64,000 nt of DNA from Erodium maritimum (taxonomy: Eukaryota; Streptophyta; Magnoliopsida; Geraniales; Geraniaceae), in the NCBI GenBank assembly GCA_963921825.1, contig OY997592.1, positions 18,975,432 to 19,039,431 on the forward strand, in the 5' to 3' direction. The notes under the pieces are model-generated. The model searched no databases. It saw only the letters and a program-made list of their open reading frames with translations, and was not told the DNA's origin. A program made the position numbers and the translations under genes. Shown piece by piece: positions 10,242 to 23,403 of this stretch; position 1 is the first letter of the stretch, and every line of letters starts with the position of its first letter.

Positions 10242-13149
10242 TGTCACGCCCCAATTTCAGTGAACCGAACTCGGGACGCGAACATTTAAAATAACAAACA
10301 CTTTGAAACCTTTTCCATTAAATCACTTTAAAATACCAGTTTAGTTCAACAAAATTATAATTACAACTCAAAATAAAACGTCCCACAAGCGGACAAAATG
10401 CGAGGTATCCGTCGCTAGACTAAAAAGTAACCCGGACTCCCGCTTCAAGCTCTTCAAGCTTCGGAAGCTCACCTAGTCCGACCTGCGACAAGTACCTGTA
10501 CGAAAAGCAGCTAGGGGTGAGCGTTCGCTCACCACCACGGATAACAGACTGACTACGACATAATTAGCAGACAAAGCCGGTAACACCCAACCGACCCAAA
10601 ACCGGGAAATACAATCACCAAACTCAAGTAACTCAACTGACACACCACCTGTTACCTTCCTCAACAGACTCAACGCTCGATAACGTACTGTAAACCCGAC
10701 ACAACTATCGAAGACCTCCTCCAAGGACACGACAGAACGAATACGCAACGCCAAACAAGATCACAAAGGATCGCATTCATGTTGCTCGGTAACCTCCCTC
10801 ACGCCCTTTTACCAATCTCAATCAGGTCAGGCGGTCGACCTATCGCAATTCCTCGACACAAAGTCGGATTAGGCTGTCGACCTATCGCAATTCATCGACA
10901 CCATGTCGGATAAGGCTGTCGACCTATCGCAATTCATCGACACCAAGTCGGATCAGGCTGTCGACCTATCACACTCACAACCCCAAACCAAACGGGCCCC
11001 CAATCTCAGGTAACCGCAATCCCAAACACAACCAAAGCTCAACATACAGTAACAACACCAGTCCAATACTCCACGGCACTCAAGGCCACCCAAGACGCCT
11101 CAACAGTCAAGACTCGGGTTCAACAACCCCACGGGCACCCACGGCCACCCAAACACCAACGGTAAGACACGGGTTCAACAACCCACACGGGCACTCATGG
11201 CCACTCAAGACACACTAACGGTCAAGACTCGGGTTCAACAACCCCACGGGCACTCATGGCCACCCAAAACACCAACAGTCAGACACGGGCTCTCACGGCC
11301 ACCTAAGACACCAACAATAATAACACAGGCTCTCATGGCCACCCAAGACACCAACAATAATAACACGGGCTCTCATGACCACCCAAGACATCGATAATAA
11401 AATACGGGCTCTCATGGCCACCCAAGACATAATTTAAACAATCAACCTCCGGGCATGGTCATATGCCTCCAGTAATTCTAATATCGCTAAGTTCTCTGCT
11501 CCTACGACACTACTAAGTGTCACATGCAATTCCACTATTTGCTACGATCCCGTATCATGCTTTTCTAATATTTAAATAAACCTACTCAACCCACGACACC
11601 CCGGTGTCACATGCAATTCTACTGTTAACTTTCCCTAGTCAGGGCTGAGATCCGGCTATTTTTCCCTACCTCGAGTAATTCTCCAAAAGTGCTCAACTAA
11701 GCCCCGGCGTGATCCCAGTCACTCGCCTAGCTTCCCTTTGCCTCGGTCCACAGCACGATCTAAAAGAACACGATTTTCAATGCACTTTAAACTCGCAGGA
11801 ATAAACTGGAATTTAATAAACTTAACGCCCAAACGTAACCCCAACAATGTCGATCACTCCCAAACTTTCCAATTACTCGATATTGTCGATAAAGGACTCG
11901 TAATGGGCCGATTCGCCCGACATGACGAATCTGCCCGGGTTTTGTAAATGCCCTTCCGGGGCTCCAAAAATTCTCGTTTTCGTTTCTACGGTCTTAGAAT
12001 AATTCAAGGATTCCTAGGCACTCGACGGAATCGAATTCCGACTTCCGAGTCAAATAAATAACGTTTAAAGTTTCTAAACCCGATAATTACAACTTTTCCA
12101 ATTTAATTCCAAATTTCGATTCGGTTATGGATAAAAGGTCCGGGGAACGTTTTAAACCACCCGAGCACCTGAGCACGTGGGCCCCACCCGACCCACTTGA
12201 CCGTGGGCCCTAGGGTTAAAAGTGGGGCTCGGCCACCATGGTGGTGGCTGGTCCCAGCTCCGGCCAGCCACCCCATGGCCGGCCGGCCACCACCCACGGT
12301 GGCCGGAGCTCCTCCCGAGCTTCCGGTCACCGGAAAACGTCATCTTTCACCTCCAAACACCTCCAAAACGTCTCCAACAATTCCCCCAACCTCAAAACAC
12401 CCTAAACTAATAGTTTTACATAAACCCTAACTTCCAAAATTTATCAAAACGAGAATCGGTTTGGTGTATACCGTAGAGGAGAACGAGGGGAGTGCACTTC
12501 TTCCTAGCCTTGAGACGATCCAATGGATGGAAGACGTGAATAGTGGCACCACAAAACCCTAGCTCTCTTCTTCTTCTTCTTCTCCTTCTCTCTCTAACTC
12601 TCTTCTCTTTTTAGATTTTTTTGTCTTTCTCTTTCTACCCTAGCCGAACCCCCCCCCCCCTTTTGTCCTCTCTCTTCATTTTCCCCCCAAAACCTAACAC
12701 CACCACTTGGTTGACAAGTGGCAAGGTGGGTCCCACACCTTTTTGGGAACATATCTACTAGATATTTTCCAATCAGATTCGCGAAAAACGGACGTTTTGG
12801 GCCCCGAATGGGCACTTTTCCCAAGAAATTACGAAACTTAGCGGGCCACAAGGAAACGGCTCAACTAAGAACGCTGCGACGGCGGATAAGCTTTTTGAAT
12901 CCAAAACGGTCCTCGAATGGACCAAAACGTCGCTCGGTTGACTTTTCCAGCGAAAAGTCAACTTTTCCCAAATTGATCAGAAAGTTGCCCTGAGTCCCCC
13001 GGAACTCACTTTGGTCGATAACGGGGTCAATTTAAGTCCGATATGACCCTCGGGGTCAATTTAGGTTAAATTAAGTATCTGTCTTGAAAATTTCAAATTT
13101 TTCTGTTTTTCGCAGGTTTGACTGCCGTTTACCGGAAGTGGTTATTACA
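10242..13149 (-). repeat. 5' LTR of the inner gypsy element
   Basis: A 2,908-bp partner of 1,462-4,409, with the same TG/CA ends, palindrome (10,516-10,533) and tandem arrays (about 10,840-10,970 and 11,100-11,430). It would carry the promoter. Several GC-rich frames inside it overlap repeats and are not genes. Confidence 0.93.
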
Positions 13150-13154
13150 CGTGG
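13150..13154. repeat. Target site duplication CGTGG (right copy)
   Basis: Exact match to 1,457-1,461, flanking the inner gypsy element. Confidence 0.9.
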
Positions 13155-14407
13155 ACTTTTGGGAAAGTAGCCGGATCTCGGCCCTGATTAGGGAGAGTTA
13201 ACAGTAGAAATGCATGTGACACTTAGTGGTGTCGTAGGATAAGTGTACGTATCGAACAATAGAAATACATGCGACACTTAGTGGTGTCATAGGATAAGTG
13301 AAAGTATCGAACATTAGAAATACTTGTGGCATTTGGTTGTGCCCGTAGGTTGATTGAATTGTTTGTGTTTGTGGGTGGCCATGAGTGCCTGTGGGGAGTT
13401 GAACCCGTATTGGTTGACTGACTTGCCGAGTGGTAGTTAGTTGTGTTGTCGTATTTTCTTTCTATTTGTGCGGTATTGCGTGTTATTTGGTTGTGATTGT
13501 GATTGTTCTGGTGATGAATGTTGAGCTATGCCCGATGGGTGTGTCGTACCCTCCGGTGCGCGGTCGGTAAAGTACTAAGGGCTGTGGTTCCCGTCAGGTG
13601 CGTCGTACCTTGCGGCGCGTGATCGGTAAAGTGGTGAGGTTTGAGCAGTGCCAGAGGGGTGTGTCGTACACTCCAATGCGTGGTCGGTAAAGAGCAGAGG
13701 GTTGTGGTCCCCGTCAGGTGTGTCACACCTTCCGACGCGTGATTGGTAAAGTGCTGAGGCTGGATTTATGCCCGAGGAGTGTGTCGTACCCTCCGGTGTG
13801 CGGTCGGTAAAGAGCAGAGGGTTGTGGTCCCCGTCAGGTGTGTCGCACCTTCCGGCGCGTGATCGGTAAAGTGCTGAGGCTTGTGGTTGTGGTTTGCGTG
13901 ACTTTGATCACTTTTGTGTTGTGTTCTTCGAGGTCGTCTTTACTGTGTCGGGTCTACACTACGGGTATGGGTGTTTAGATGGTTGGGGAAAGTAACAGTT
14001 TTCGTGTGACAGTCGGGTTATTTGAGTTTGAGGATAGTAGTCCCTAGTGTTTTGTTTGTTGTTGGTGTTTCCGGCATTTCTGCTAGTATGCCGTAGTCAG
14101 TCTGGTATCCGTGGTGGTGAGTGAACGCTCACCCCTAGCTTCTTTTCCTACAGGTACTGGTCGCGAGGCGGACTAGGGGAACTCTCGAAGCTTGAAGAGC
14201 TGGGAGCGAGAGTCCGGGTTTTTGGGAGTTTAGCGACGTACGCTTTGGTTTTTGTCCGCTTGTTTTGGACGTATTTTCAGTTGTAAAAATATTGTTTTGA
14301 TTAACTTAAGTGGTGATTTTAAGCGGTTTATTAAAATGTTTTAAAATTGTTTTACTGTTTCACCGTTCGCGTTCCGGGTCCGGTCATACCGAATTTGGGG
14401 CGTGACA
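13155..14407 (+). mobile_element. Outer Tekay-like solo LTR, second part
   Basis: Continues from 1,461 and ends GGGGCGTGACA at 14,407, followed by GAGGT (14,408-14,412). It contains a tandem array at about 13,510-13,890 and the conserved palindrome at 14,116-14,133, just before TTTTCCTACAGGTACTG. Confidence 0.9.
13510..13890. repeat. Approximately 57-bp tandem array in outer LTR
   Basis: About six alternating units, each with a GTGTCGTACCCTCCGGTG-like core and ending GATCGGTAAAGTG. This array differs in sequence from those of the other family LTRs in the window. Confidence 0.8.
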
Positions 14408-14499
14408 GAGGTGAACTTCGAGGTTTAACCAGTTTGATCTTATTTTTAGTTCGTCTTTATCTTTAATTTTCTTGGGGCGAGAAAAGTCTAAGTATGGGG
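14408..14499 (+). mobile_element. Internal 3' end and purine tract of Athila/Tat-like element
   Basis: After GAGGT (14,408-14,412, right duplication of the solo LTR) the older element resumes. It shows the purine-rich tract GGGGCGAGAAAAG and AAGTATGGGG just before a TG at 14,500. It joins with 1-66. Confidence 0.45.
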
Positions 14500-16010
14500 T
14501 GTTGATTCGGACGCATCTTAGAACCTAAAATGCCACATTTTATCGAGTTTATATAGATTTTTAACCCCTCTTATAACTCTCTCTGTACTATTTTATGGGT
14601 ATTTTGTGTGTTTGGTGAATTGTAGGTTCGTGGATCGAAAAGAGAAAAATGGAGCAAAATTGGATTAAGGAATCCTGAAATCAAGCAGATCTCTTGAAGG
14701 GTATAACTTTTCCATACGAGCTTCAATTTTCACCAGTAAGATAGCAAATCAAAGATCTGCACACTCCTTGGGGACGGACACCTTCCGGGCACTGGACAAA
14801 ACACCAGACTAGTGTTTTTTCATGGATCGGTGTAGGAAATCATTCAGAAACAAAATCGGATCGAAAAGTCATTGTTTGGATCCAGTCATAAAACCGGCTC
14901 GTATTCCTTCACATTGCCATTCTTACCTCCGTGACGTATATAGAACTGACTTCTTAAACTCGTTTCAATTGCGATTTTTACCCTTTATAAGAGAAAAATT
15001 AGGGCTTTTGAAGGAGATCTTGTATTTGGCATAAAGTAAGAGGGGTAGAGAGTTGAGAGCTAGGAGATTTGAAGATTAAAACTTGAAGAGCATCGTTTGT
15101 AGGATTATATTGGTAGTTGTTTCTCCATAATTTCTCAATATTATGAATCAATTTGCTTGCTTTTTTTGGGTTTTCTTTTTTCTTCTCCCCAAGTAACTAT
15201 ACCCACATAATCTAGGGTTATGGGGGATTAGATATTTAATATCCATATATTTAATTACATGATGTTGTAAATGTTGAATCTAGGTTAGAGTTTATCGTTG
15301 ATTTACACTTAATGTTCGATCTCCTATGTGGGCTTGATAAATGACGTGAATTAAGATCTAATACTCGAGAGATAAGGATCATAATTAGTCAAATATCAAT
15401 CATAAGTTGGGTTTAAATCTAGACTAGGTATACCAAGGTTAACACAATTACAATAACCATATATTTATATCGAAAACTTAACGTTTCAAGTTTGTGGAAA
15501 TCGTCGGCTTCCAGGAAGTCGTCGGTTTCCAAGAAACCTTCGGCTTAGTTTGATCTGTTTCTTTTTCGTTAGTCTGCTTCTGTGTTTTTTTGTTTAGTTA
15601 GTTTGTTTCTGTTTTTTGGGTTAAGGTTTGGCCTTTTAGCTCCCCTCTAGTGGAGTTCCTTTGTAACGTGGTCCTGGTCTTTTGACCTTTTTGTCTCATT
15701 TCTACTTGAAATGAGTCTTCTAATAAAAAAACGAGCTTATCAAAAAATATATATTATGGAATGGTCTTTATGATCCCATACGCCAGATTACTTTTTCTTT
15801 GATTTAAAACTATTTTCACCACCAGTTTATTGGATTTCTTTTTTTAATTATTCTTTACGTTACATGTTATGAACCAAAACCATTTTCTAAACGAAATAAC
15901 TTAATAACGAACTTCAAATAGTAATTTCTTGTCTTGTGCTCCCTTGGATACGGTAATATGGACTTATGTCCTAACTAGTACTTGACGGTCGGTACGCTTG
16001 TCGTGTCCTT
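14500..16010 (+). mobile_element. Athila/Tat-like gypsy 3' LTR, interrupted
   Basis: It starts TGTTGATTCGG after the purine tract. It has phrases I associate with Athila/Tat LTRs: a TAATACTCGAGAG block near 15,360 and, near the end, GTGCTCCCTTGGATACGG followed by TACTTGACGGTCGGTACGCTTG. The exact 3' end is unclear (about 16,000). A LINE 3' fragment appears to be inserted at about 15,480-15,755. No coding capacity is seen. Confidence 0.5.
15480..15755 (+). mobile_element. 5'-truncated LINE 3' end
   Basis: A T-rich stretch with a TTTTGGGTTAAGGTTTGGCC segment, then CCTCTAGTGGAGTTCC, ending AATAAAAAAACGAGCTTATCAAAAAA. This resembles the tail of plant L1-type LINEs. No clear target duplication was found. 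Confidence 0.45.
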
Positions 16011-16052
16011 AATGTGTTAAAAGCGCATGGCGACAATAGTCATATTTGTCAT

Positions 16053-18204
16053 GTATTTTTTTTATAAGCGAAATTTTATTAAGCATTTATTCTACAAGAA
16101 AGTAGAACAAAGCAAGAAAACGATCCTTAAAAGGGACTATTTCCTCAGACTATTACAGCTAAAAGAGCAAAAAAAGATAGTAAAACCAAGAAAAACGCGG
16201 GAGAAAGCCACCATCGAAGCCATCCTCGTAGCCTATGTCCTACCCATGGTCAAGCAAAGAAACTAGTTAGAAACCGAAATAGTGGAAATCGGATCCTCAA
16301 CCTCACTATACTCGACGTCCTCCTAAACACGTTTCGGAACGTCTTTGGTTTGATCGAGCATCAATAGAACAAGGTTAAATGCCTTTTTCCCACTTTTTGG
16401 CTAAAACTCCAATCACCTGAGCTATCCTTCTTAGCAATATCAACAGTAAAGCTCATTGAATTGTTTCATCTATCAGCGGTAGTCTTAGCTCTTGGCCGAT
16501 AAACAACAGTTGGAGGAGAAAGTTCTTTTGAATGTCCCTTCTTTGGACGACCACGTCTTTTTGGCTGAGCTAAAACATTTCTTTGAGTCGCGGTGATTAG
16601 CTTCAGGGGTTTTAAGAGAGCCTCCTTCCACTGGCTACTCTGTTGGTCCTCAACAGGATCACAGGCTTCTGCCTCGACAACGTCGAGCTGATTGCCACCA
16701 CCCAAACCCGAATCTAAAGGGCAAAGATCAGTATCCTCTTGTGTCTACGCTTGAGGGCCTGAGCTCATCAATGATCCAAGCGGAATCATAACCTACAACT
16801 AAAGCAGCTTGCCGAGTGGGCCTCAATACATGGAAGGGCCTCAACACCAGACGCAACCACACCACCAAGCTCTGTTCCACTGGAACCACTGGATCCCAAA
16901 AGCTCAGATGTACCAGAATCGGCATCGGAGTATTCTCGACTCGCTTGGAAGACGGTCCAACTAGATCCCGAGGGTATGCCAGAGCTAAGAACAATTTGTG
17001 TCCATTAATCATGTAGCCATTGAAGGTTTCCACTTCCATGGACGTAGATTCTGGTGAAAAAAATTAAACAAACCTAAAAAGCTTTCCACCCATGTTCGCA
17101 TGCTTAAAAACAGAGCATCCGGTAATCTCGCCAAACGCACCAAAAGTGCGATGAACTCAATCATCCGAAGTCGCAAAGGGTAAGTTTCGAATGTACACTT
17201 CGTTCGAAATTACTTGTGCAGGATCGAGTCCCTTGAGAGCTGGAAAAGCCTGCTTCTTCTTCTTCAACAGGTTCACTGGATCAGAAGAACCACCCTTCTC
17301 AAGCTTCTTACCAGCCAACCCGACCTCGTTACCCCGTTTCTCGAACGTGTCATCATGAACCTGGGCAGAACTCGGCTGCACTGGTTCTACTAACTTCCCA
17401 ACACTACTGGCCTGACCAGAAGCGTCCTTAAATAGAATCTTCTTGTTCCGAACTGTCGCGGGAACATGATCTCTTTTGGCTTGTTCGCGACCAATATTGA
17501 TCACCGACGAATTCAATGGTTTAGGAACCTCCTTCTGCAAATAGGTAACATTGGCCGGTTCTACCGGAGCACAATGATTCTTTGGACGCTTGGATTTCTT
17601 TACAGTGTCCATACGATCCTTTTCATTTTGATGAATGGAAGCCTTTTTACCTGTTGTGGTTTGAACCCTGTGGATAACAGTGTAATACTCTCCATACATG
17701 GAAATCAATCCCGAACAGAAATACTTGAAAGACAGTAGCTTCGGCCTTGGCTTCATCCTCCGCGAGCTCTTGCTAGCTTTTTTTATTGAATTGTGAAATG
17801 CTCAATTGCCCACAATTCAGATTCACAAAAAATTGAGAAACAACAGCAATGTATTCGCAGAACCCTCTTTGCTGAAGTCGCGTCACACCTGTGGAACCAC
17901 ATAAAAGTCGATGTCGGATCAAATAATGTCGCAGTAGTAAACAGGGACGATCAGATTCGCAGCAGCAGGTTCGCTCCCTTCTGTTGACTCTGTTCACAGG
18001 CGAGGCTCACCGGAAACGAGACGGGAAATGGGAGATCGCAGGGCCGGCTTTTTGGCTTCAGCCTGAACCATTGAATCGCGACTGGGCGACGAAGGAGTAA
18101 ACCACCAAATCGCGACTGAGCGACGAAGGAGACCAGAGCACCGGAGCGACCTCCTGGACTGTGATCGCCACTGCCCCAGCTTGGAAATGTCGCGACGACC
18201 CACC
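16053..18204 (-). pseudogene. RRM-domain protein pseudogene with L1-type tail
   Basis: On the minus strand a broken frame from about 17,756 to 16,466 encodes a Lys/Ser-rich region, then one RNA-recognition motif: RNP2 VYIRNLPF near 17,180, FGAFGEI, and an RNP1-like KLFRFV followed by a stop. An in-frame TGA interrupts it at 17,158 and a TAA near 17,070. The C-terminal part has PKRRGRPKKGHSKE, an AT-hook-like basic patch. The left end looks like an L1 tail (TTAATAAAATTTCGCTTATA plus A's on the minus strand). It could be a retrocopy of a host RNA-binding protein or a LINE derivative with an RRM-type ORF1; I cannot decide. The right limit is approximate. Confidence 0.5.
18077..18133. repeat. Two-copy direct repeat TCGCGACTGRGCGACGAAGG
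   Basis: The unit occurs at about 18,077 and 18,113, near the 5' side of the RRM pseudogene. Confidence 0.6.
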
Positions 18205-18656
18205 GAAATCGTTGACTTTATATACCTATCACATGAAGTTGTATCGTCTAGACTCTAGGAAAATGATTCACTTATTGGAGATGAAGATGATTCTCAATCG
18301 TTGACATGGAGATGCTCAATGAAGAGTAAAGACTAGAAGCCATCATCTAGTAGAATCTTTTTCCTTAGTCTAAAATTAAAAGGATCAATAAACCTGAGTT
18401 TGTTTATAAGTGTCTTTAATCTTTAGATGGCTACAACAATTAAATGAAGTTGGACATATATTCTGAGGTAACTAGGAGAATGTGTTGGTCTTGTCCTATT
18501 TTTTTGTCGGTTAAACGGTAGGTTTCAACACCGAATGCCCTTAGTTCTTGAAAATTCTCATATACCTACTACCTTGCAACGTTATTCTAAGTTCTGGTGA
18601 ATTTCTACTTTATAGTTATATTTGATTGATAATAGTTAAAACCCAATATTTAGTAT
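18205..18656. other. AT-rich spacer, nothing recognised
   Basis: No long frame, repeat boundary or known motif is visible. Confidence 0.5.
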
Positions 18657-18665
18657 TTAAAAATA

Positions 18666-19155
18666 GGGTTTACTCCATGTCCTAACCTCCTACTACACTT
18701 AATTGTCAAATCCGCACCCAAGCTTTGGAAAATTGTCAAATAGTAACGAATTTCAAAACTGAATTATTAAAAATAAAAAAGTACTGTTTAAATTGACTTT
18801 TTCCGTGAACAGTGAATCACGTGCTGCCCATGTGACTCATTTTATAATGGAGCTTGCGCCAGCTGAGGTCACGAAGAGATGAAATTCGAAGCTTGGACAC
18901 AAAGAGATGAAGTTCGAAGAGCTGAGATGAAGAGATTGGGTCACAAAGAGATGAAGTTAGGCCAAGTTAACATCCGAAGGAAGAACATATTTGAGGTTAA
19001 ACTCGACTTTTCACTTGGCCAAGTTAACGTCCGTTTAAAATTAGAAACAGTTGGCAATTTCAGTTAATTGACCGTTACTACATAGCAATTTCAATTGTAC
19101 ATGGTTTGGATTTAACAATTTCTGAAAGTTGGGCGTTAGGACATGGAGTAACTCC
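18666..19155. mobile_element. Mutator-type MITE with 9-bp target duplication
   Basis: A 490-bp non-coding element with imperfect terminal inverted repeats. The left end GGGTTTACTCCATGTCCTAAC pairs with the reverse complement of the right end, and similarity continues inward for roughly 80 bp. It is flanked by TTAAAAATA at 18,657-18,665 and 19,156-19,164. A 9-bp duplication is the hallmark of Mutator-like elements. The centre holds a short tandem run of AGAGATGAAGTTCGAAG-like units (18,879-18,960). Confidence 0.82.
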
Positions 19156-19164
19156 TTAAAAATA

Positions 19165-19545
19165 TATTAAGTATGAAAATTTCTAGAAGATACTGACAAA
19201 AGCTAGTGATATAAGACATCACATATATTCTACCTAATTTAGTGCAATTTGCTAGAATCATCTTGAACCTATTATATATAAACATGATATGAATATATTT
19301 AAGGATAAATGTGAATAATTAAATAAATATTTTGATTTTTGTATAGAACTGTAGACGGTAAATCTTATTTATCAAGGATGTCTTGTTAGAAACTAGTATC
19401 CATCATCCATTATAAAAAAATAGTGTTACAAATAGATGTTGAAGCTCATTTGCTCAATATCATCTAGTAGAATATTTTTATATGGTCAAATTTACTTATT
19501 TTCTATTATATTCTTTCACAAGAAAAAAAAGTTATCGATCAAATT
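19165..19545. other. AT-rich spacer, nothing recognised
   Basis: Very AT-rich sequence without frames or recognisable repeats. Confidence 0.5.
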
Positions 19546-19549
19546 ATCG

Positions 19550-20210
19550 CTTTAGGCCCCACTAATCATTGGGCCAAGGAAAGTTCGACTGCTTGATCGG
19601 TATTCTGACCATCCACGATGGCAGCGAGAGCAGCCCCGCATAGCTCCTCCAAATCACCCTTGATCGCCTATCGTCTCGTGCCCTCTTGCAAGTCCTTTCG
19701 GGCTTAGGTTGCACACTCATTGACCTCCTGCACACTATATTCTAGAGTCTTCAGCTTTTCGAACATCGCGTCAAAGTCCTCTATGCTGAAATTGTCAGTT
19801 AGATAAGCCTCTACGGCCCGACTGGAGATTTCACTTAGCCCTCTCAATTTAAAAGAGTCGATCAAGGAAACACAAGCAAAAACAACAATAAAAGTGAGTT
19901 AAAAAAATTTCGATCAAGGAACCATAAGTAGTAACAACAACAATGAGTTAGCATCTATAACAATGTCTCAAACCAATAATCTCTCTCGGCGGCTCGACGA
20001 AGGAAAATGGATCGGATGGCAAGAAGGAAACTTTCAGCGGCTCGGCCAAGGAAAATGGATCCGATTTTAAATCAATTGAACATAAGATATTGATGGGTCT
20101 TTATAACTCTGACTCTCACAACAAAGTTGTGAGAAGAAGAGCCACTGGCCCGCTTAGAGAAAAACATGCCAATCTCATTTTCTGACGTCTATAAATTATT
20201 ATTTTACCTT
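19550..20210 (-). other. Unidentified coding-like remnant and spacer
   Basis: The minus strand from about 19,865 to 19,555 reads as a broken acidic, helical-looking peptide (for example DAMFEKLKTLEYSVQEVNEC) with several stops. It may be a fragment of a transposon or host gene; I do not recognise it. The rest to 20,210 shows a repeated GGCTCGRCSAAGGAAAATGG motif and nothing else. Confidence 0.25.
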
Positions 20211-20239
20211 TTTTTTTGTAAATTTGTAATTGTTTGAAA

Positions 20240-20930
20240 ATTTTGTTTTGGGCATATAATCACTTTATTAATCGAAGTAAAGGAAGATACAACTTAGATA
20301 TGGCAAAAACATAAGAGTACGGGACAAAGTCCTAACACGTAGGTTCTATACGCTAGCCTTATAACTAGATACCCCTGATATTTCAGAGATGAAAATTGGC
20401 AGCCAAAATCTAATACGCTGGTTGGCCAGCTGTAGTTCACGGTAATCATTTCTTGACTCGACTTGAAAATGCTCGTGGAGGATGAAATTGGGCATTTGAG
20501 AGGATAATGGTCCTCCAAAGAGAACACTATGGAATGAGGGAAGTAGGGTTTCAGGCGTGCACCGACCTTGGCAGGGCGGGAAATGTATCATGATACACAC
20601 CTCGTTGCTCGATCTCATACTTATTGTCCCATGCGAGGCTGTCATGAAAGCCTCACATTTGGGACCTCCTTGTAAGTCAATGTCATAATCGGGAGGGTGG
20701 ATCCTTTACCCTCGAGGCATGCATGTTATGGTGTTGAGCGACAAGAATCTCCTGGTTAGGCATGAGATCTTGTGTTCTCCCAGCTTCGCTTGGTTCTCCT
20801 TCCCTGAGGTTTGAGGACACATTCTTCCGCTTCTAGAGGCATGCCGATACTGTAGGTATAAATATAGAGTCGCTGACTTGTTAGACTTGTAGGCCCACAA
20901 CCCTTCAACCCGTGTTAAGCTTCATGGCGC
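20240..20930 (-). repeat. Dispersed repeat, relative of 51,430-52,000
   Basis: The block GACCTTGGCAGGGCGGG followed by CTCGTTGCTCGATC (20,560-20,620) resembles GACCTCGGTAGGGCGAGG followed by CAGTTGCTCGATCC at 51,710-51,780, and translations of the two regions align loosely. An AATAAAG on the minus strand near 20,270 suggests this is the 3' part of a minus-strand transcript. Family unknown. Confidence 0.35.
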
Positions 20931-21335
20931 GTGTGATATTCAACCCAATTCAAAGACAATTGAACCACAACTGATCCTAATCAACCCTAGCTAACTTGAA
21001 ATATTTTTCAACCCTCTCTCGATCAACAAGTCGGCTTCTCCAACCCCCTCTCTCTTACCGAAATCTTTGGCCAAATTTTTATTGAAAATTTGCTCCTCTC
21101 CCAAAATCAAATGGTTGGCCCGGTTTCAAACTGAAAACTGGCATAATTTATCCGGTTTCAAACCACCTAGAATAGCATTTTCCGATGCTAGTGGTGGTTC
21201 CAAAAAATCACACCGACCAAATTAATATTTCAAAGAATAAAATCGTTATATTAAAATAAAATCATACAAAATATAACAACAAAGAAGTTCACACTTTTTT
21301 TTGTTCAAATGATTTTACAACTACCCCTTTTTTAC
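20931..21335. other. Downstream flank of the reductase pseudogene
   Basis: AT-rich; no feature recognised. Confidence 0.5.

Positions 21336-23403
<2,068 letters not shown>

Larger units (their letters stand above)
1462..13149 (-). mobile_element. Full-length Ty3/gypsy retrotransposon, Tekay-like chromovirus
   Basis: An 11.7-kb element on the minus strand with two LTRs of about 2.9 kb, a primer-binding site matching initiator tRNA-Met, a polypurine tract, and one gag-pol region in the order gag, protease, RT, RNase H, integrase, chromodomain-like tail. It is flanked by CGTGG at 1,457-1,461 and 13,150-13,154. Very long LTRs plus an integrase-terminal chromodomain-like segment fit the Tekay/Del clade; that assignment is inferred from motifs. 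The coding region has several stops and a frameshift, so the element is not autonomous. It lies inside a solo LTR of its own family, in the opposite orientation. Confidence 0.93.
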
